Source of the DNA: Lophium mytilinum
Taxonomy: Eukaryota; Ascomycota; Dothideomycetes; Mytilinidiales; Mytilinidiaceae
Length of the DNA stretch: 64,000 nucleotides
Direction of reading: 5' to 3'
Assembly (NCBI GenBank): GCA_010093605.1
Contig: MU004191.1
Coordinates: 1,481,832 to 1,545,831, forward strand
Shown: positions 52,332-63,513 of the stretch, piece by piece
Layout: every line of letters starts with the position of its first letter
Numbering within the stretch: the first letter of the stretch is position 1
Made by a program: the position numbers and the translations under genes
The notes under the pieces: generated by a model
What the model saw: only the letters and a program-made list of their open reading frames with translations
Databases searched by the model: none
Told to the model about the DNA's origin: nothing

Positions 52332-54040
52332 ATGATCGTCCAAATCCGCCTGGATAAACCACACGCGCATTTCACCAACCTCGATGTCATCAGCGGCAGG
52401 GTCCTCCTCCGTGTCCCCAATACTACCAATGTATCTGCGATAGTCGTGAAGCTTGAGGGCGAGTCGCGCACTCGACTTCTTGCGCCGACGCGACCAGATA
52501 GACAAAACCAGGCCAGACCCGTGCTAGAGGTCCATAAAGTGAGAAGCCACCAGTACTGGACGCAGGAGATGCCAAAAGTGTGCTTTATATTGGAATGTAT
52601 TGTTAATAGCGCATAGATCCTATACAAGACACAGGCTGTATGGCCATCGCAAAACCTGCAAGACCCCGCCTGGCAACAGAAGAGCTTTACCATAAACGCT
52701 GGCCAATATGAATACCCTTTCCAATTCAAGGTGAGGCCCTACGTATATGACTTGACGCAGCACCAAGCTAACTTATTCGTCCTCAGCTACCCTTCAACAA
52801 TGCCTGTGTTGCGGCAAACAGCCTTGCAACAAATCTCAACTTCTCCGGCCTTGCGATGGAGGTTGCGAAGACACCCACCCACCATGTCAAACAGACCCTC
52901 CCTCCCTCCTTGAACGGATTTCCCGGCGAGGCAGAGATAAGATACTTTGTGAAGGTTACAGTGAATCGGCCGCAATTTTACAAGGAGAATCCACGAGCTG
53001 TAAGTTGGACGTCTCGGCTGTGGTAGATTCGATCTAACGAACATTTCAAGTGGTCGAACTTCACGTTTCTCCCAATCGAGCCTCCGAGACCTCCTCGCGC
53101 GGATGGAGAAGCGTATGCAAGGCGACAACACCAGTTTCTCGACATGTCTGGAGACACGGGAAAGAGAAAGCAGAGCTTCTTCGATGGGATGAGAAAGAAG
53201 GATCAGGCAACAACTCCCACCACTCCAGTATCACCATCGAGTGCCCCTCCACGATTCACTGTTGACGCACGTCTACCAAATCCTGCCGTTCTTACGTGCA
53301 ATGAGGAAATTCCTTTGAAGATTCTCGTGAAGAGCTTGAGCGAGCGTACCAAAAACGTCTATTTGCAATCGCTTCAAATCGAACTGATTGGTTACACTAA
53401 AGTGCGAGCACACGAAGTCCATAGGACTGAATCGAACAGTTGGATTATCAACACTATGAGCAATATGGCAATCCCGCTGGGTGATCCGACAGATCCCGTT
53501 GGCACAGAAGTGGCAATCAACCCAGAGTACTGGTCAGGCAAAACCCTGCCTAACACTGTAGCGCCTTCCTTCGAAACTTGCAATATATCGAGGTCCTATG
53601 AGCTGGAAATCCGCGTGGGCCTAGGATATGGCACTTACGAGCACGGGAGAGATCAGTTGACTGTACTGCCACTACGCCTTCCAGTCAAGGTTTTCTCTGG
53701 TATCAAACCCCCGGCTGCCCTGCTTCAAGCTATGGCCTCTGGGGATGGGAAGCTCCAGCCTGGTCTCGCGCCCGCGTCTCTCCAGCCCGAGGCGGGCCCT
53801 GTCATGCCCCATACACCTGTCGATCCTCCACCATTCTCCAACAATCACTTCCCCCCTCAGCAAGGCGCGCCATACCAGCCGCCTCCGATGGCGGCGGGTT
53901 TTGAAGACGCTCCTCCGAGTTACGAAGATGCCGTCGCGCAGGACCTCCCGCCTATTAATGGGTATAGAGGGGAGTACCAGCCTCCGCCTTTCCCGGAAGG
54001 GGAGCCGAGGTTTTCTGGGGATGAGAAAAGACGGCCGTAA
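52332..54040 (+). CDS. Arrestin-domain protein with PPxY motif
   Basis: Four exons, 52332-52538, 52617-52730, 52787-52999 and 53051-54040, give 507 residues. The N-terminal arrestin fold starts IRLDKPHAHFTNLDVISGRV, with VVKLEGES, and continues through YEYPFQFKLPFN. The C-terminal arrestin fold includes TVDARLPNPAVLTCNEEIPLK and LQSLQIELIGYTKV. The tail is proline-rich and contains PPSYEDAVAQ, a PPxY motif that would bind WW domains of Rsp5/Nedd4 ligases. Fungal alpha-arrestins of this type direct ubiquitination and endocytosis of plasma-membrane transporters and receptors. The cargo is unknown. A Lys-rich stretch (GKRKQSFFDGMRKKDQ) could be modified. Confidence 0.9.
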
Positions 54041-54854
54041 GGGGGGCTTAGTGACGAGTTACGATGGACATTGTTTGGTGAGAGATATCCACGATGGTTT
54101 CTTACAGAGGGGCTGTTCACTGGTAATTGCTCGGGCTATTGCTTGGCACTTTCAGAATTTGGGGGCCGTATGACGGACACCGGTTTATGATTAGACTTAT
54201 AATGAAACTCTTTTCTTTTCTTTGAAGACCAGTATGGTAGCTTCTGGTGGCGTAGAAGCACCAACGTACTACCTAGTAATAGAAGCCGGGGGCAGCTGTT
54301 AATTCGAATCTGCGTACACCCTTCTGACGTTGTCTAGGTTTTACTAGTTGTACAAATGCTGAATCTCTCTTATTCGGAATGCTGAAAATACTAGGAAGCT
54401 CCTCGAGCATTGTCGAATGAAGGTGCAGACATTTACGACGAAGCATTGTAGCATCGGCTTTGTTCACGTGAGACAGTAACCCACGACAAGAGTAACAAAG
54501 AGATCGAGTCCAACCTATAGATTCTGCACATGCATACCCTCCTTGAAGCCCATCCACCACCTGCACGACAAACGTTTCGGAAGACGCGACGCCGACGCGA
54601 AACGATTGGCCGACAATTCACTCGGGCCTGCTTTCGCGGGGGTGACTAAAAAGATGCGAGCGTTGCCAGGGTGTCCCCGAACTGTAAACAACCATCAACC
54701 ACCTCGCCTCGACTTCCTCAATAAAAACCCACCTTTTAGATCTCGAACATCACATCTTCCTTCGCCGCAGTCTCTACCGCTACAGGGTTACCAGACACTG
54801 TTTTTAGGAAGCCTTCCCCAGAAACCCGCTTTTGCATACCACCGAACATCGAAC
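54041..54854. other. Intergenic, nothing recognised
   Basis: 814 bp. The last ~200 bp is C-rich with little T, typical of the 5' UTR or promoter of UBE2C. No other gene seen. Confidence 0.45.
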
Positions 54855-55553
54855 ATGGACTCCCTCAGCAACCCGCCCTCGATGTCGAACGCAGACATGG
54901 CGACGACGGAAGCCAAGATCTCGCCGCCGTCGCGGTCGGCGAGCAGCAATGCGAATGTCACAAAGCGGTGCGTATCCATCCTACGCAGTTTTGTATCTGT
55001 TTACGTAGCTAAACATGGCGGTGTTGCAGGCTGCAGACCGAGCTCATGAACCTAATGATGTCGTCGACGCCGGGCATCTCGGCCTTCCCCAACGACGAGA
55101 ACCTGCTGAAGTGGACGGCGACCATCGACGGCCCCGCCGACACGCCCTACGCGGGGCTCAGCTTCAAGCTCAGCTTCGACTTCCCTACGACCTACCCGCT
55201 CACGCCGCCGACGGTGCTGTTCAAGACGCCCATCTACCACCCCAACATCGACTTCTCGGGCCGCATCTGCCTCGATATCCTGAAGGATAAGTGGAGCGCT
55301 ATCTACAATGTGCAGAGCGTGCTGCTCAGCCTGCAGAGCCTGCTTGGCGAGCCGAATAAGTACGTGATCATGGAAATCTAAGCCCGCCTAGGTTCTAGGG
55401 TGGCGAAGAGGTAGAAGGGGAAGCGTTGCTAACGAAAAGCGTAGTTCGAGCCCGTTGAACGGACAGGCTGCCGAGCTGTGGGACAGCGACCCGGCTGAGT
55501 ACCAGCGCTTGGTGCTGGCGCGCCACCGCGACGATGAGGAGACGGAGCTGTAG
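54855..55553 (+). CDS. UBE2C: Ubiquitin-conjugating enzyme E2 C (UBE2C / Ubc11)
   Basis: Exons 54855-54967, 55030-55359 and 55445-55553 give 183 residues. After a disordered 30-residue tail, the UBC fold runs from [20 protein letters not shown] through [21 protein letters not shown], with catalytic Cys118, to LLGEPNNSSPLN and a short C-terminus. The N-terminal tail, total length and Cys position (114 of 179 in human) fit UBE2C better than other E2s. UBE2C primes substrates of the anaphase-promoting complex, so this should work in mitotic exit. Confidence 0.92.
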
Positions 55554-58390
55554 TCTGCGTGTCTGGTCCCTCTTGTTCTTCTCTCTATCCTACTTCCCGT
55601 TGTGTGATTAGCGGGCGTGAGTGCAGGCTCCTTCCTCTCTTGGGCCTGGGCTGGTGTTGGAAGCTTCCTGTTTGCATTTGATTGGAGCGTGGGGTCGGTT
55701 TGGGTATTGTAGCAACCTCTATTGAATTGGCATTGTTGGCGTGATAAGTGCCGGTTGGTTGGATGTGCTGCGGTGATGTGGTGCCTGATTGTTGTGCGGT
55801 TGGAGGGTGTTTCTCGGGTGGTATATGGCAGCTAGTACCTGTAGTATGGCTCCGCGACTACATGTCGTGATTAATGAAACCTTTATGTCTTGTCTAGGAC
55901 CGTTCGATTGGCGCATATAAGGCGAGCCACAGCGTTAGGTGTTATCTTCCGGTGCCTCTATACAGACCTTGGTAATATGTGTGTATCACTCTTGGGAACG
56001 TTGATTTATTCGATGAACGGGACGCAACTGAACACTGCACAATTTGCCGTTGAATGACAGCCCTGGCGGTGGACGTTTTGTGTCCCAGGTGTCCGGAGAA
56101 TTGAGGCCAAATATCGGCAGGATCAAGTAAAGTTCCGTGCTGGGACAAGCTCTGTTTGAGGACTCTCCTGACTCTGGAGTCCGGTTTCGCTATTGGTAAT
56201 TTGAGGGAACAAATTGGCTTGTTTCGGGATCCTGCCATGGGGTCTTGTTTGAGGGAGAGTCATCCAGTGGCCTTCGAATCAGGTGGAGACGGAGTGCCAA
56301 GATTTCACGACGACCAGACGACTATTCAGCACCCACTCCAAAGCAGCCACACTACAGCCATCAATTACAAGAGAGCAACGTGCAACTGCCGGCGCACAGA
56401 AGCAATCTACATGTCTATGTACTAGAAACCCGCCTTCCCCCTGCGGACTGCCCACCATGCCTGTCTTGACGAAAGCGCCGTCTCGATATATTGCAGTTTC
56501 AAGGCGCGATCCCCACGAAACGCCCGTCCATCAGCGACGGCAAAAGGCGCATTCCATGTCATGCACGACATTTCGGATGGGGCAAGTGATGGCTTTCCGA
56601 GACCGTTGAGGCGCCCGAAGTTCCCGCGACTCGTCCCATCGTCCGAGAATCGACCCCTCCCGTGGTGTTCGCATCACGCTGTGCTCGGTTCAAAGACATG
56701 CCGCCCTACGGACCGCCGCTGCTGCCGGCGTTGTGGATTGCAAGAGGCGGGCTCGGCGGTGTGAAGGAAGCAGTAATTCTGAACTGATTGAATGCTGGCC
56801 ATCCCACGGCGGCACCCCGGATTCCACGTGGAGACTCCCGCAGCCCGCGGCAAGCAGAAAAGTCGCCTGAGGGGGGTGCTTTTTTAGCGTATCCATGTCC
56901 AGGTGGTGTCTCTCGCCCTCATTCGTGCAAGGGTCGGCCGTCGCCACAGTGGGGTTGCTCGACCCGAGGACGAAGTTGTGGGGGAGCCAGCAAACACCCT
57001 ACCGTACTATATATTCGTGGGCTTCCGGCGCGAGAGCCGCAGGTACACATAAGTTGCAGAGACGAAAAGTGAGGGGGGGACGGTGAATATATATTGCCCT
57101 GCTGCGGCGGCCGATCTGGTTTCGCCATCATCCCTCGCGGCGCAGGGAACAAGTCCAGACGATCCCCAGCGGCCGGATCGCCCTGACAGGCCCGGCCCAT
57201 TTCCAAGTTTAGGCGTCAAGGCAAGGGTTTGTGGCCTGGGTCCCGCGCCTAGCCTAGGCGGATTGCGGACAGGGCGTGGGTGGCTGGGTAAGGCGTCGAG
57301 ATGGGAGGGTTCGGCGACAGCGGCAGGCTCTCAGCTGGCGTAAGAGCACACGACGCCTCGAGACGACGCAACAGGCAAACGGGCGACGCAGAGGAATTGC
57401 GCAGGGCGGTTGAGGCAGAGGGCAGTGCGTTGCCGCCGCAGAACACAGGAACACGAAACAGGCCCGCCAACCACCGCCGATGGGCCCTAGACCGGGCCGG
57501 GAAGCCAGGGTCTCTGCCCGGACTGCCATTCCGCACCTCAACCCACCGTAGCTGCATCCAGCAATCGCGTATCCGCGTCCGCAGGCCCTCGAGCGCCTGG
57601 CAATTCGGTCCGCGAGACGGGGAGCCAGACTATAGCATCTAAGTGTCATATAAGAGCTCGGCCAGAGCATCGAGGAGCATCGATGAGCACTAGACATGTA
57701 TCAAACAGCCATGACCGGCGGAGGATGAGGTGCAAAGGAGGTGCAGAGGGGCAGACGCCGACGAGATGAGCACACCAGCTTGAACGTGCCCAGTGACTGC
57801 ACATCATGCCGCGCTGGTGCAGATTGAGGTTGCACATGTGCCTCTCCTGGCGTGCTGGCAGGCCTCCCCGATGCAGCACCTCTCAGCAAGCCCTGGGCGC
57901 TGGATGCGGCGCCATCGCTTCAGGCCTTCTACCGCCCTCCCACCGGAGAGTCCGCCCTTCACGCAGCTCTGCCTTCTGCCCTCTGCCTCGACGGCAGTCC
58001 CCGCGCTCATTCTCCCGTGACAGCCAATCGTTTCAGCGTGAGCTCGCCCATGTCCAGTCCGCTCCGTGCTCTGGCTCAACCTCTCGGGTAGCATCGCGCT
58101 ATGACAGTCTGACTTTGTCTGACAGAGCGTCTTTGTTCGTTACTCCGCCTTTGCCTCCAAGCCCGCCAGCACACACGCTCTGCTCTCTCGTGACGAACAA
58201 ACCCGCTCTGCCTCTGCTCCTCTACACCGACGCAGCTCCCCAACCTGGCTCTCGCAAATTGCCTTGCCTCGTCGAGCTTGCGGTCGGGCTGCCTCTCCTC
58301 TCCATGCCTCGCCTTCCTTGACGCTTGTTTTGCGGGACTTGACGGCTTCCTACAGCCAATTTCTTGAACCACGGCCCCGTGCAGCTCGCC
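55554..58390. other. Gene-poor 2.8-kb region, nothing recognised
   Basis: Both strands carry many short overlapping frames of Arg/Pro/Ser-rich type with no protein character. From about 57,800 the plus strand is C/T-rich, as in a promoter and 5' UTR of the ELL gene. No repeat or mobile element found. Confidence 0.4.
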
Positions 58391-60755
58391 ATGGCCTCAA
58401 CACTGCTGCCCTCCGGCGGCATTGCCCTCCATGGGGCTCCGGACGCCGAAATCTCCACGAAAGAAGCAAGGAGCCATGCTGTGCAGGTCATGCAGCTCGA
58501 AATCACCCAAGACATCATCGACGAGCTCCTCGAGAGTGCCCACAGAGGCAAATCCCCACAGATACTCTTTGGGAGGAATCCTGTATGTGTGGAGAGTGCA
58601 ATTCATAGTCAATGTCGAAGCCGTCCATCCAACATGATCCTATTATTTTCGAACTTTACTGACAGTCACCCCCAAAGCAACTCAAGTATGGCGACAAGTC
58701 CCACGTCATCCAGACCACATCCGAGAACCTTCGATATGAACTATACCACTCTGCCGGCTCCGACAGCAAAGATGAATACACTTTCGCCGGCCTCATCAAC
58801 CACTCTCTCGCCATCCAGCATGCCGAACAAGTTACGTCGGGGGTGGACACTGCGTTGGAACAGCTGAAGAGCTCTATGGCCGCGATACACAACATCAAAG
58901 AAGCGAACAAGTATGCTCTATCCTTTTCGTTTCATTCCCATCTGAGTAGAGAGCTGCTGGGCACGGGTTGGTGACATTCGTCGTTGTCACCACTTCCGCC
59001 CACCTCCCATGAGAGACTTGCACCTAGTCTGTTCAGCAAGCACTGTGCTCACACCTGAACCTTAGGACTACGGTTGTCAAAGACGCAGACGCAAGCTCGC
59101 TCCTCACTCCTTCGCACCGACGGGGTCTGTCCAAGAACTTCAAGCCCCAACAACACCTGAAACCCTCTTCCAACCTGTCCTCACCGCTACGATCCACACC
59201 CTCGAGTCCAGCCTTGAATGGATCACAAGGCCTAGGTAAGGGTCCTACATCACAGCCGAGCTCGCAGACCGAGAAGAGTCGAGCTTTGCGGTACGTGACC
59301 ATCCATTACCTCGCCTCAGAACCACAGCCGTTTGAGAAGTACATGAACCATATCCGCGCACGGAGGGACGACTGCAAAGAAGTCCTCCAGAAGGTTGGCA
59401 AGAACCAAGACGGGAAGTGGCACATCACCGATCGAGCCATCAAGGAGATCGACCCATATAAATTCCCCTACCAAACTACTGAGGACCGAGAGAAGGCAGT
59501 CAAGAACGCAGTGAAGGCGTTTGACCGGCTCCGAATCGCGAAAGACGACAAGATTTGGCAAATCTTGCTGCCTAAGGAGGAGCGCGGAAAGGGAAAGTGT
59601 CTCTCGCGTCTCAACGTCACTGCACCCGCTCAAAGACCCTCTACACCAATGCAGTCCATCTCGAAGCTCACGGAGAAGAAGGCGGGGGCTGGAACGAAGG
59701 GAGAAGACAAGAAATCGGAGAAGGAGGGCAAGAAGGTCCGAGAAGTGAAGGAGAAGAAACCCGCTAAGGAGGTGAAGGAGAAAAGGCCGGTGAAAGAATC
59801 AACAAACGATGAGCCCAAAATGGCGAACAGCAAGAAGACCGCGAGCCAATCGCAGACCGCCGCTGTCAAACCGAAGGTGAAGAAGCCTACCGCTCCTTCC
59901 ACGGCCGAAGACTCTTCTACATCTACCCCTCGACAGAAGACGAAAGCTACTGCCAAAACTACTACCAAGTTGACCACCAAATCGACCGCCAAGACAACCG
60001 CCAAAACGACCGCCAAAGACGATTCATCCCAGTCATCTCAGGAGAAAATGCTCAAGTCCGCAGCCAAACCGACAATAAGCGCTGCTACGAAGCCCAAGAA
60101 TCCTTCTCCGCTCTCTGCATCGCCCCCGGTGAATGCAAGCGACTTCGATGACTCGCATCCAGTCCATAAAGCACTTTCCGCAGCTCCGTCTCCAGCGAAG
60201 AGCGCATCTGGCAACTCGGACCACATGCTCAAGCGGAAGGCCAACGATCTCGACAGCAATATCCACAACCATAATCTCTCGGTCAAGGTCCGCAGGGTCG
60301 ATCGCTCAACACCGATTACAACCCCGCTCGGCACATCGGGCAAGACGAGCACACCCTCTTCTGCACAATCTCTGAAGCGCAAGACTGCGGATACCGACAT
60401 GTCCGACATTTCACGAACTCACACACCCATGGCGTCCGGCTCTAAGGTTCGCAAAGTCAACAATATCGATACGGCCGCCGCATCTCGGTACAACGCTGCC
60501 TCTCCGCAATCCGACACGACCACTTCCCCACCTCTAGCCCTCAGCTACCGTCAGACGATCGAGCTGTCCCAGAAGTTCGAGCGGTACTACAAGAAGTACG
60601 AGCAGCTGTACTTCCAGCTCGCCGAAGACACCAAACCCCCGAGCGACGACCAGCGTGACAGCCTCATGAAGATGCACAGGAAGCTGGAGGAGATGAAGCG
60701 GGAGATTAAGGCCGGCGCCAGGCACTCGCAGGCGGCGAGCAAGGAGCGTTCGTGA
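58391..60755 (+). CDS. ELL: RNA polymerase II elongation factor ELL
   Basis: Exons 58391-58582, 58678-58910 and 59066-60755 give 704 residues. The N-terminal ELL domain covers the first ~150 residues (LEITQDIIDELLESAHRGK, SPQILFGRNP, SENLRYELYH, EYTFAGLI). The block VVKDADASSLLTPSHRRGL follows, then a winged-helix part (ALRYVTIHYLASEP, DGKWHITDRAIKEIDPYKFP, LRIAKDDKIWQILLPKEERG). A long low-complexity Lys/Thr/Ser region (about 350-600) precedes a C-terminal occludin-like coiled coil (SQKFERYYKKYEQLYFQLAED). ELL stimulates elongation by Pol II, in fission yeast together with Eaf1. The Lys/Thr-rich region holds imperfect TAKTTAK repeats. Confidence 0.88.
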
Positions 60756-61602
60756 AGGAGAATTGCATATCTGGTGTGGAAGGAAAACTGATTTTGGCGG
60801 CATACTGGGTGTTAACGGAACGGAACATGGTCTCTCGTTTAATGCATCACTTTTGGTGTTTTGGGATCAGCATTGCCGGGGTCATTTGGAGTCTGGGAGA
60901 GCTCTTGGGGTTCATTATAGGGCCTTCTTCGAATAATGACTGCATAAGCCGACTGGACGGCAATGACAAGCATATCTTGGGGAGGCAGTTTCATGCTATA
61001 GTTGAATGAAAGTTGCGTATACACGTCTGTTGCTGCTGTGATAGCCTTGAAGTATGGTATTTTAAGGTCGCCTAGCGAGGTACCAAAGCTGTTAAACCAT
61101 CGATATTGTCCCAAGATGCAGTGAAGCTTAGCTGACAGGGGCAAATGAGTCTGCACGAATCGATTGATTGATATCCACATTTTCTCAGCCACTCTGCCCT
61201 CACATCCCGCGTGCATCCCTGCTACTGACTTTGCGCTAGTAGGCCTTGGCGGATCCACCCGAGCTCGCGCCACAACTTGGGGTCAGGGATTTCCTGAGAC
61301 AGAAAGGTAGCAGTCTCCGAATGCTCTACCTAAGCTTCCTATATGAAGGGAAAAACTCTGGGCTCAAGTATACTCTCCGAGCACCACTTGAGGCTTCCTA
61401 GTACATTTTGACCAAGGGCAAACAACATTCTCGGTAAACTTGTAGGTTGTCTTCAAACGGAGTCATAGTCAGCACAGACCGCCATTTTATCAACGACTTC
61501 CACCTCCACCTCCAGCTGCCATTGAACAGAACCGCACTTCCTCCTCGAAGACACAGCAACTTCTCCACCACTATACTCTATCCCGCCACCCAGCTCACCA
61601 AA
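60756..61602. other. Intergenic, nothing recognised
   Basis: About 850 bp. A 144-codon minus frame (60839-61273) lies mostly in the ELL 3' UTR and is rejected. The final 150 bp is C-rich. Confidence 0.4.
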
Positions 61603-62534
61603 ATGGAGCCAGCGACTTCTGACCCACCGCTCAACACCATGGAAACAGACACCTCCTCCCCACAGCTCCCTATAATAGACCCAAGACTTCCCCACCCCCA
61701 AGAACCCGCCTCCCTAGCAACCCTCCCCCTCGAGCTCCTCTTCGAAATCTACTCCCACCTCCTCGCCCCCCTCCCCACCCACTACAGCTACACCACCGCG
61801 CCCGCCCGCGCCCACTCCGCCCACGACAACCGCTCCCAAAACCTGCCCGCGCCCCGCGGCCTCCCTCCTCCTCCTACCACCACTACTACTACTGAACCCG
61901 ACCCCCCGAAACCCCCCCTCCGCACCCACGCCATCCTCCTCACCTCCCACGCCCTCAGCACCCACTACTGCACGGCCTTCTACGCCCGCACAAACTTCTT
62001 CTTCCACCTCTCCGCCGCCAACTTCCCCTCCGCCCCCTGGTTCACCCTCCCCCCCGCCGCGCTGCGCCGCGTGCGCGCCTGCAAGCTCTACATCGAAGCC
62101 GACGAGATCGCGCGGACGGCCTCCTTGCCCAGCCAGCCCACCCCCGCGGCGGAGCGCGTTAGGGTGTTAGGGGAGCGGGTAGCGGGGTTCCTGACGGGGC
62201 TGGAGACGCTGCGGCGGGTGCAGGTGGTGTGGGATGTCGGGGTGGGGCGGGAGACGGCGTATGAGCGGCGGAAGGGGGGGAGGGTGAGGGTGGAGGGGTT
62301 GGATTGGGAGGGGTTGGGGGAGGGGGTTNNNNNNNNNNNNNNNNNNNNNNNNNNNNNNNNNNNNNNNNNNNNNNNNNNNNNNNGTTGAAGGGGAGGGAGG
62401 GGGTGAGGGAGTTTATGGTGACGGTGGGGGAGCGGATTGAGAGGTTTAAGAGGGTGAGGGGGGGGTGGGAGGGGTTTGGGGAGGGGGTTGAGGGGGGGTC
62501 GAGGGTGGCTGGGGGGGCGTTTCCATTTCTTTAG
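61603..62534 (+). CDS. F-box-like protein, interrupted by an assembly gap
   Basis: The frame starts at the ATG at 61603 (CACCAAAATGG) and is open to the run of N at 62329. After the gap the best frame is LKGREGVREFMVTVGERIERF, ending at 62534. The two sides are in different frames with 55 N, so the gap length is wrong or unknown. The F-box-like opening is LATLPLELLFEIYSHLLAPL (about residue 40). Further on, HALSTHYCTAFYARTNFFF is typical of this fungal family. A Pro/Thr-rich insert lies at about 65-105. Codons are C-ending before and G-ending after the middle. Function unknown. Confidence 0.65.
62329..62383. other. Assembly gap (55 N)
   Basis: A run of N inside a very G-rich stretch with long G runs on the plus strand. 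The frame differs on the two sides, so the true length is not 55 bp if the gene is intact. Confidence 0.98.
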
Positions 62535-63413
62535 GCGGGGAGGATGGGGATTAGGGGTTGTGGAGGTGGTGGAGGTGGTGGAAGAGGGTTCCGGGCTTTT
62601 GGCTGAGCTGTTGGACTGGAAGAGATGCGCTGTGGGTCTCTCAACGATACGAACGTTGAGCTTGCTTCAGGGCGTTTGTGGTAAATGGTACGATTTCGGG
62701 CACGTTATTAACGAGTCATCTGGAAAGGATTTACGAGTTTCGGGACTTCAAATAGTCTGGTCATGGGTTAGCTATTAGCAATGCATAGTGGTATAGCCTT
62801 GTATTACCCAAGTCCCAGGCTAGGTGACTCAAAGTGGCATCCAGGCCTGTTGAGCCTTGGTTTTATTGGCTGAGTTCCTCAGCGTGATATTATTCTATTC
62901 AAGCTGCGCATTCACTGAGCATATCACCTACTTTCCTCACCGTAGTAAGGACTGCAATAGTACGCTCGAAACGACCCTCAAAGGCCCATGTCACACAATC
63001 CCAGCTATAACATATCCTTGAAATACCAATAGATATTAAGTAGCCCATGTCCAACCGAAACCCTATCTCCAAGCCCCTCCGGGTATCAATATGTACGGTT
63101 ACTCTGTATATACAAGGCACCAAAACGCCCAGCGCCTCGGATCGAAAAAATCCAAGCAGCCCATCACGCCTACTAATATCAAGAGTGCCGACCCCTCCCC
63201 CCCTTCATTAACATCATTATCCACAATGCAGTCCAAAAGCAGGATTATGCGGACGGGAATATCTTCCCCAACACCCTCCGCCACCCCCTCTCTCTCCTTG
63301 CCTCCGCTTCCTCGAGCGCCACGACCTCGGGCGGGCGCCTACTAATATCAAGAGTGCCGACCCCTCCCCCCCTTCATTAACATCATTATCCACAATGCAG
63401 TCCAAAAGCAGGA
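62535..63413. other. Intergenic, including 3' duplication
   Basis: Nothing recognised except the distal copy of a 169-bp tandem duplication (63168-63336), which carries a second copy of the last codons of the minus-strand gene ending at 63414. Confidence 0.5.
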
Positions 63414-63513
63414 TTATGCGGACGGGAATATCTTCCCCAACACCCTCCGCCACCCCCTCTCTCTCCTTGCCTCCGCTTCCTCGAGCGCCACGACCTCGGG
63501 CGGGCGCCTACTC
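63168..63513. repeat. Tandem duplication, 169-bp unit
   Basis: The sequence from CGCCTACTAATATC at 63168 is repeated from 63337 without a visible change, and the second unit ends with a shared CGCCTACT before diverging at about 63513. The unit spans the last ~29 codons, the stop codon and the 3' flank of the minus-strand gene. 169 is not a multiple of three. Confidence 0.9.

Noticed and set aside
57254-57697. Overlapping 100- to 147-codon frames between UBE2C and ELL
   Set aside because: Both strands are open together in GC-rich sequence, with Cys/Arg/Ser-rich products typical of shadow frames.
60839-61273. 144-codon minus-strand frame after the ELL gene
   Set aside because: It lies mostly in the likely ELL 3' UTR and shows no family signal. 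A short real peptide cannot be excluded.
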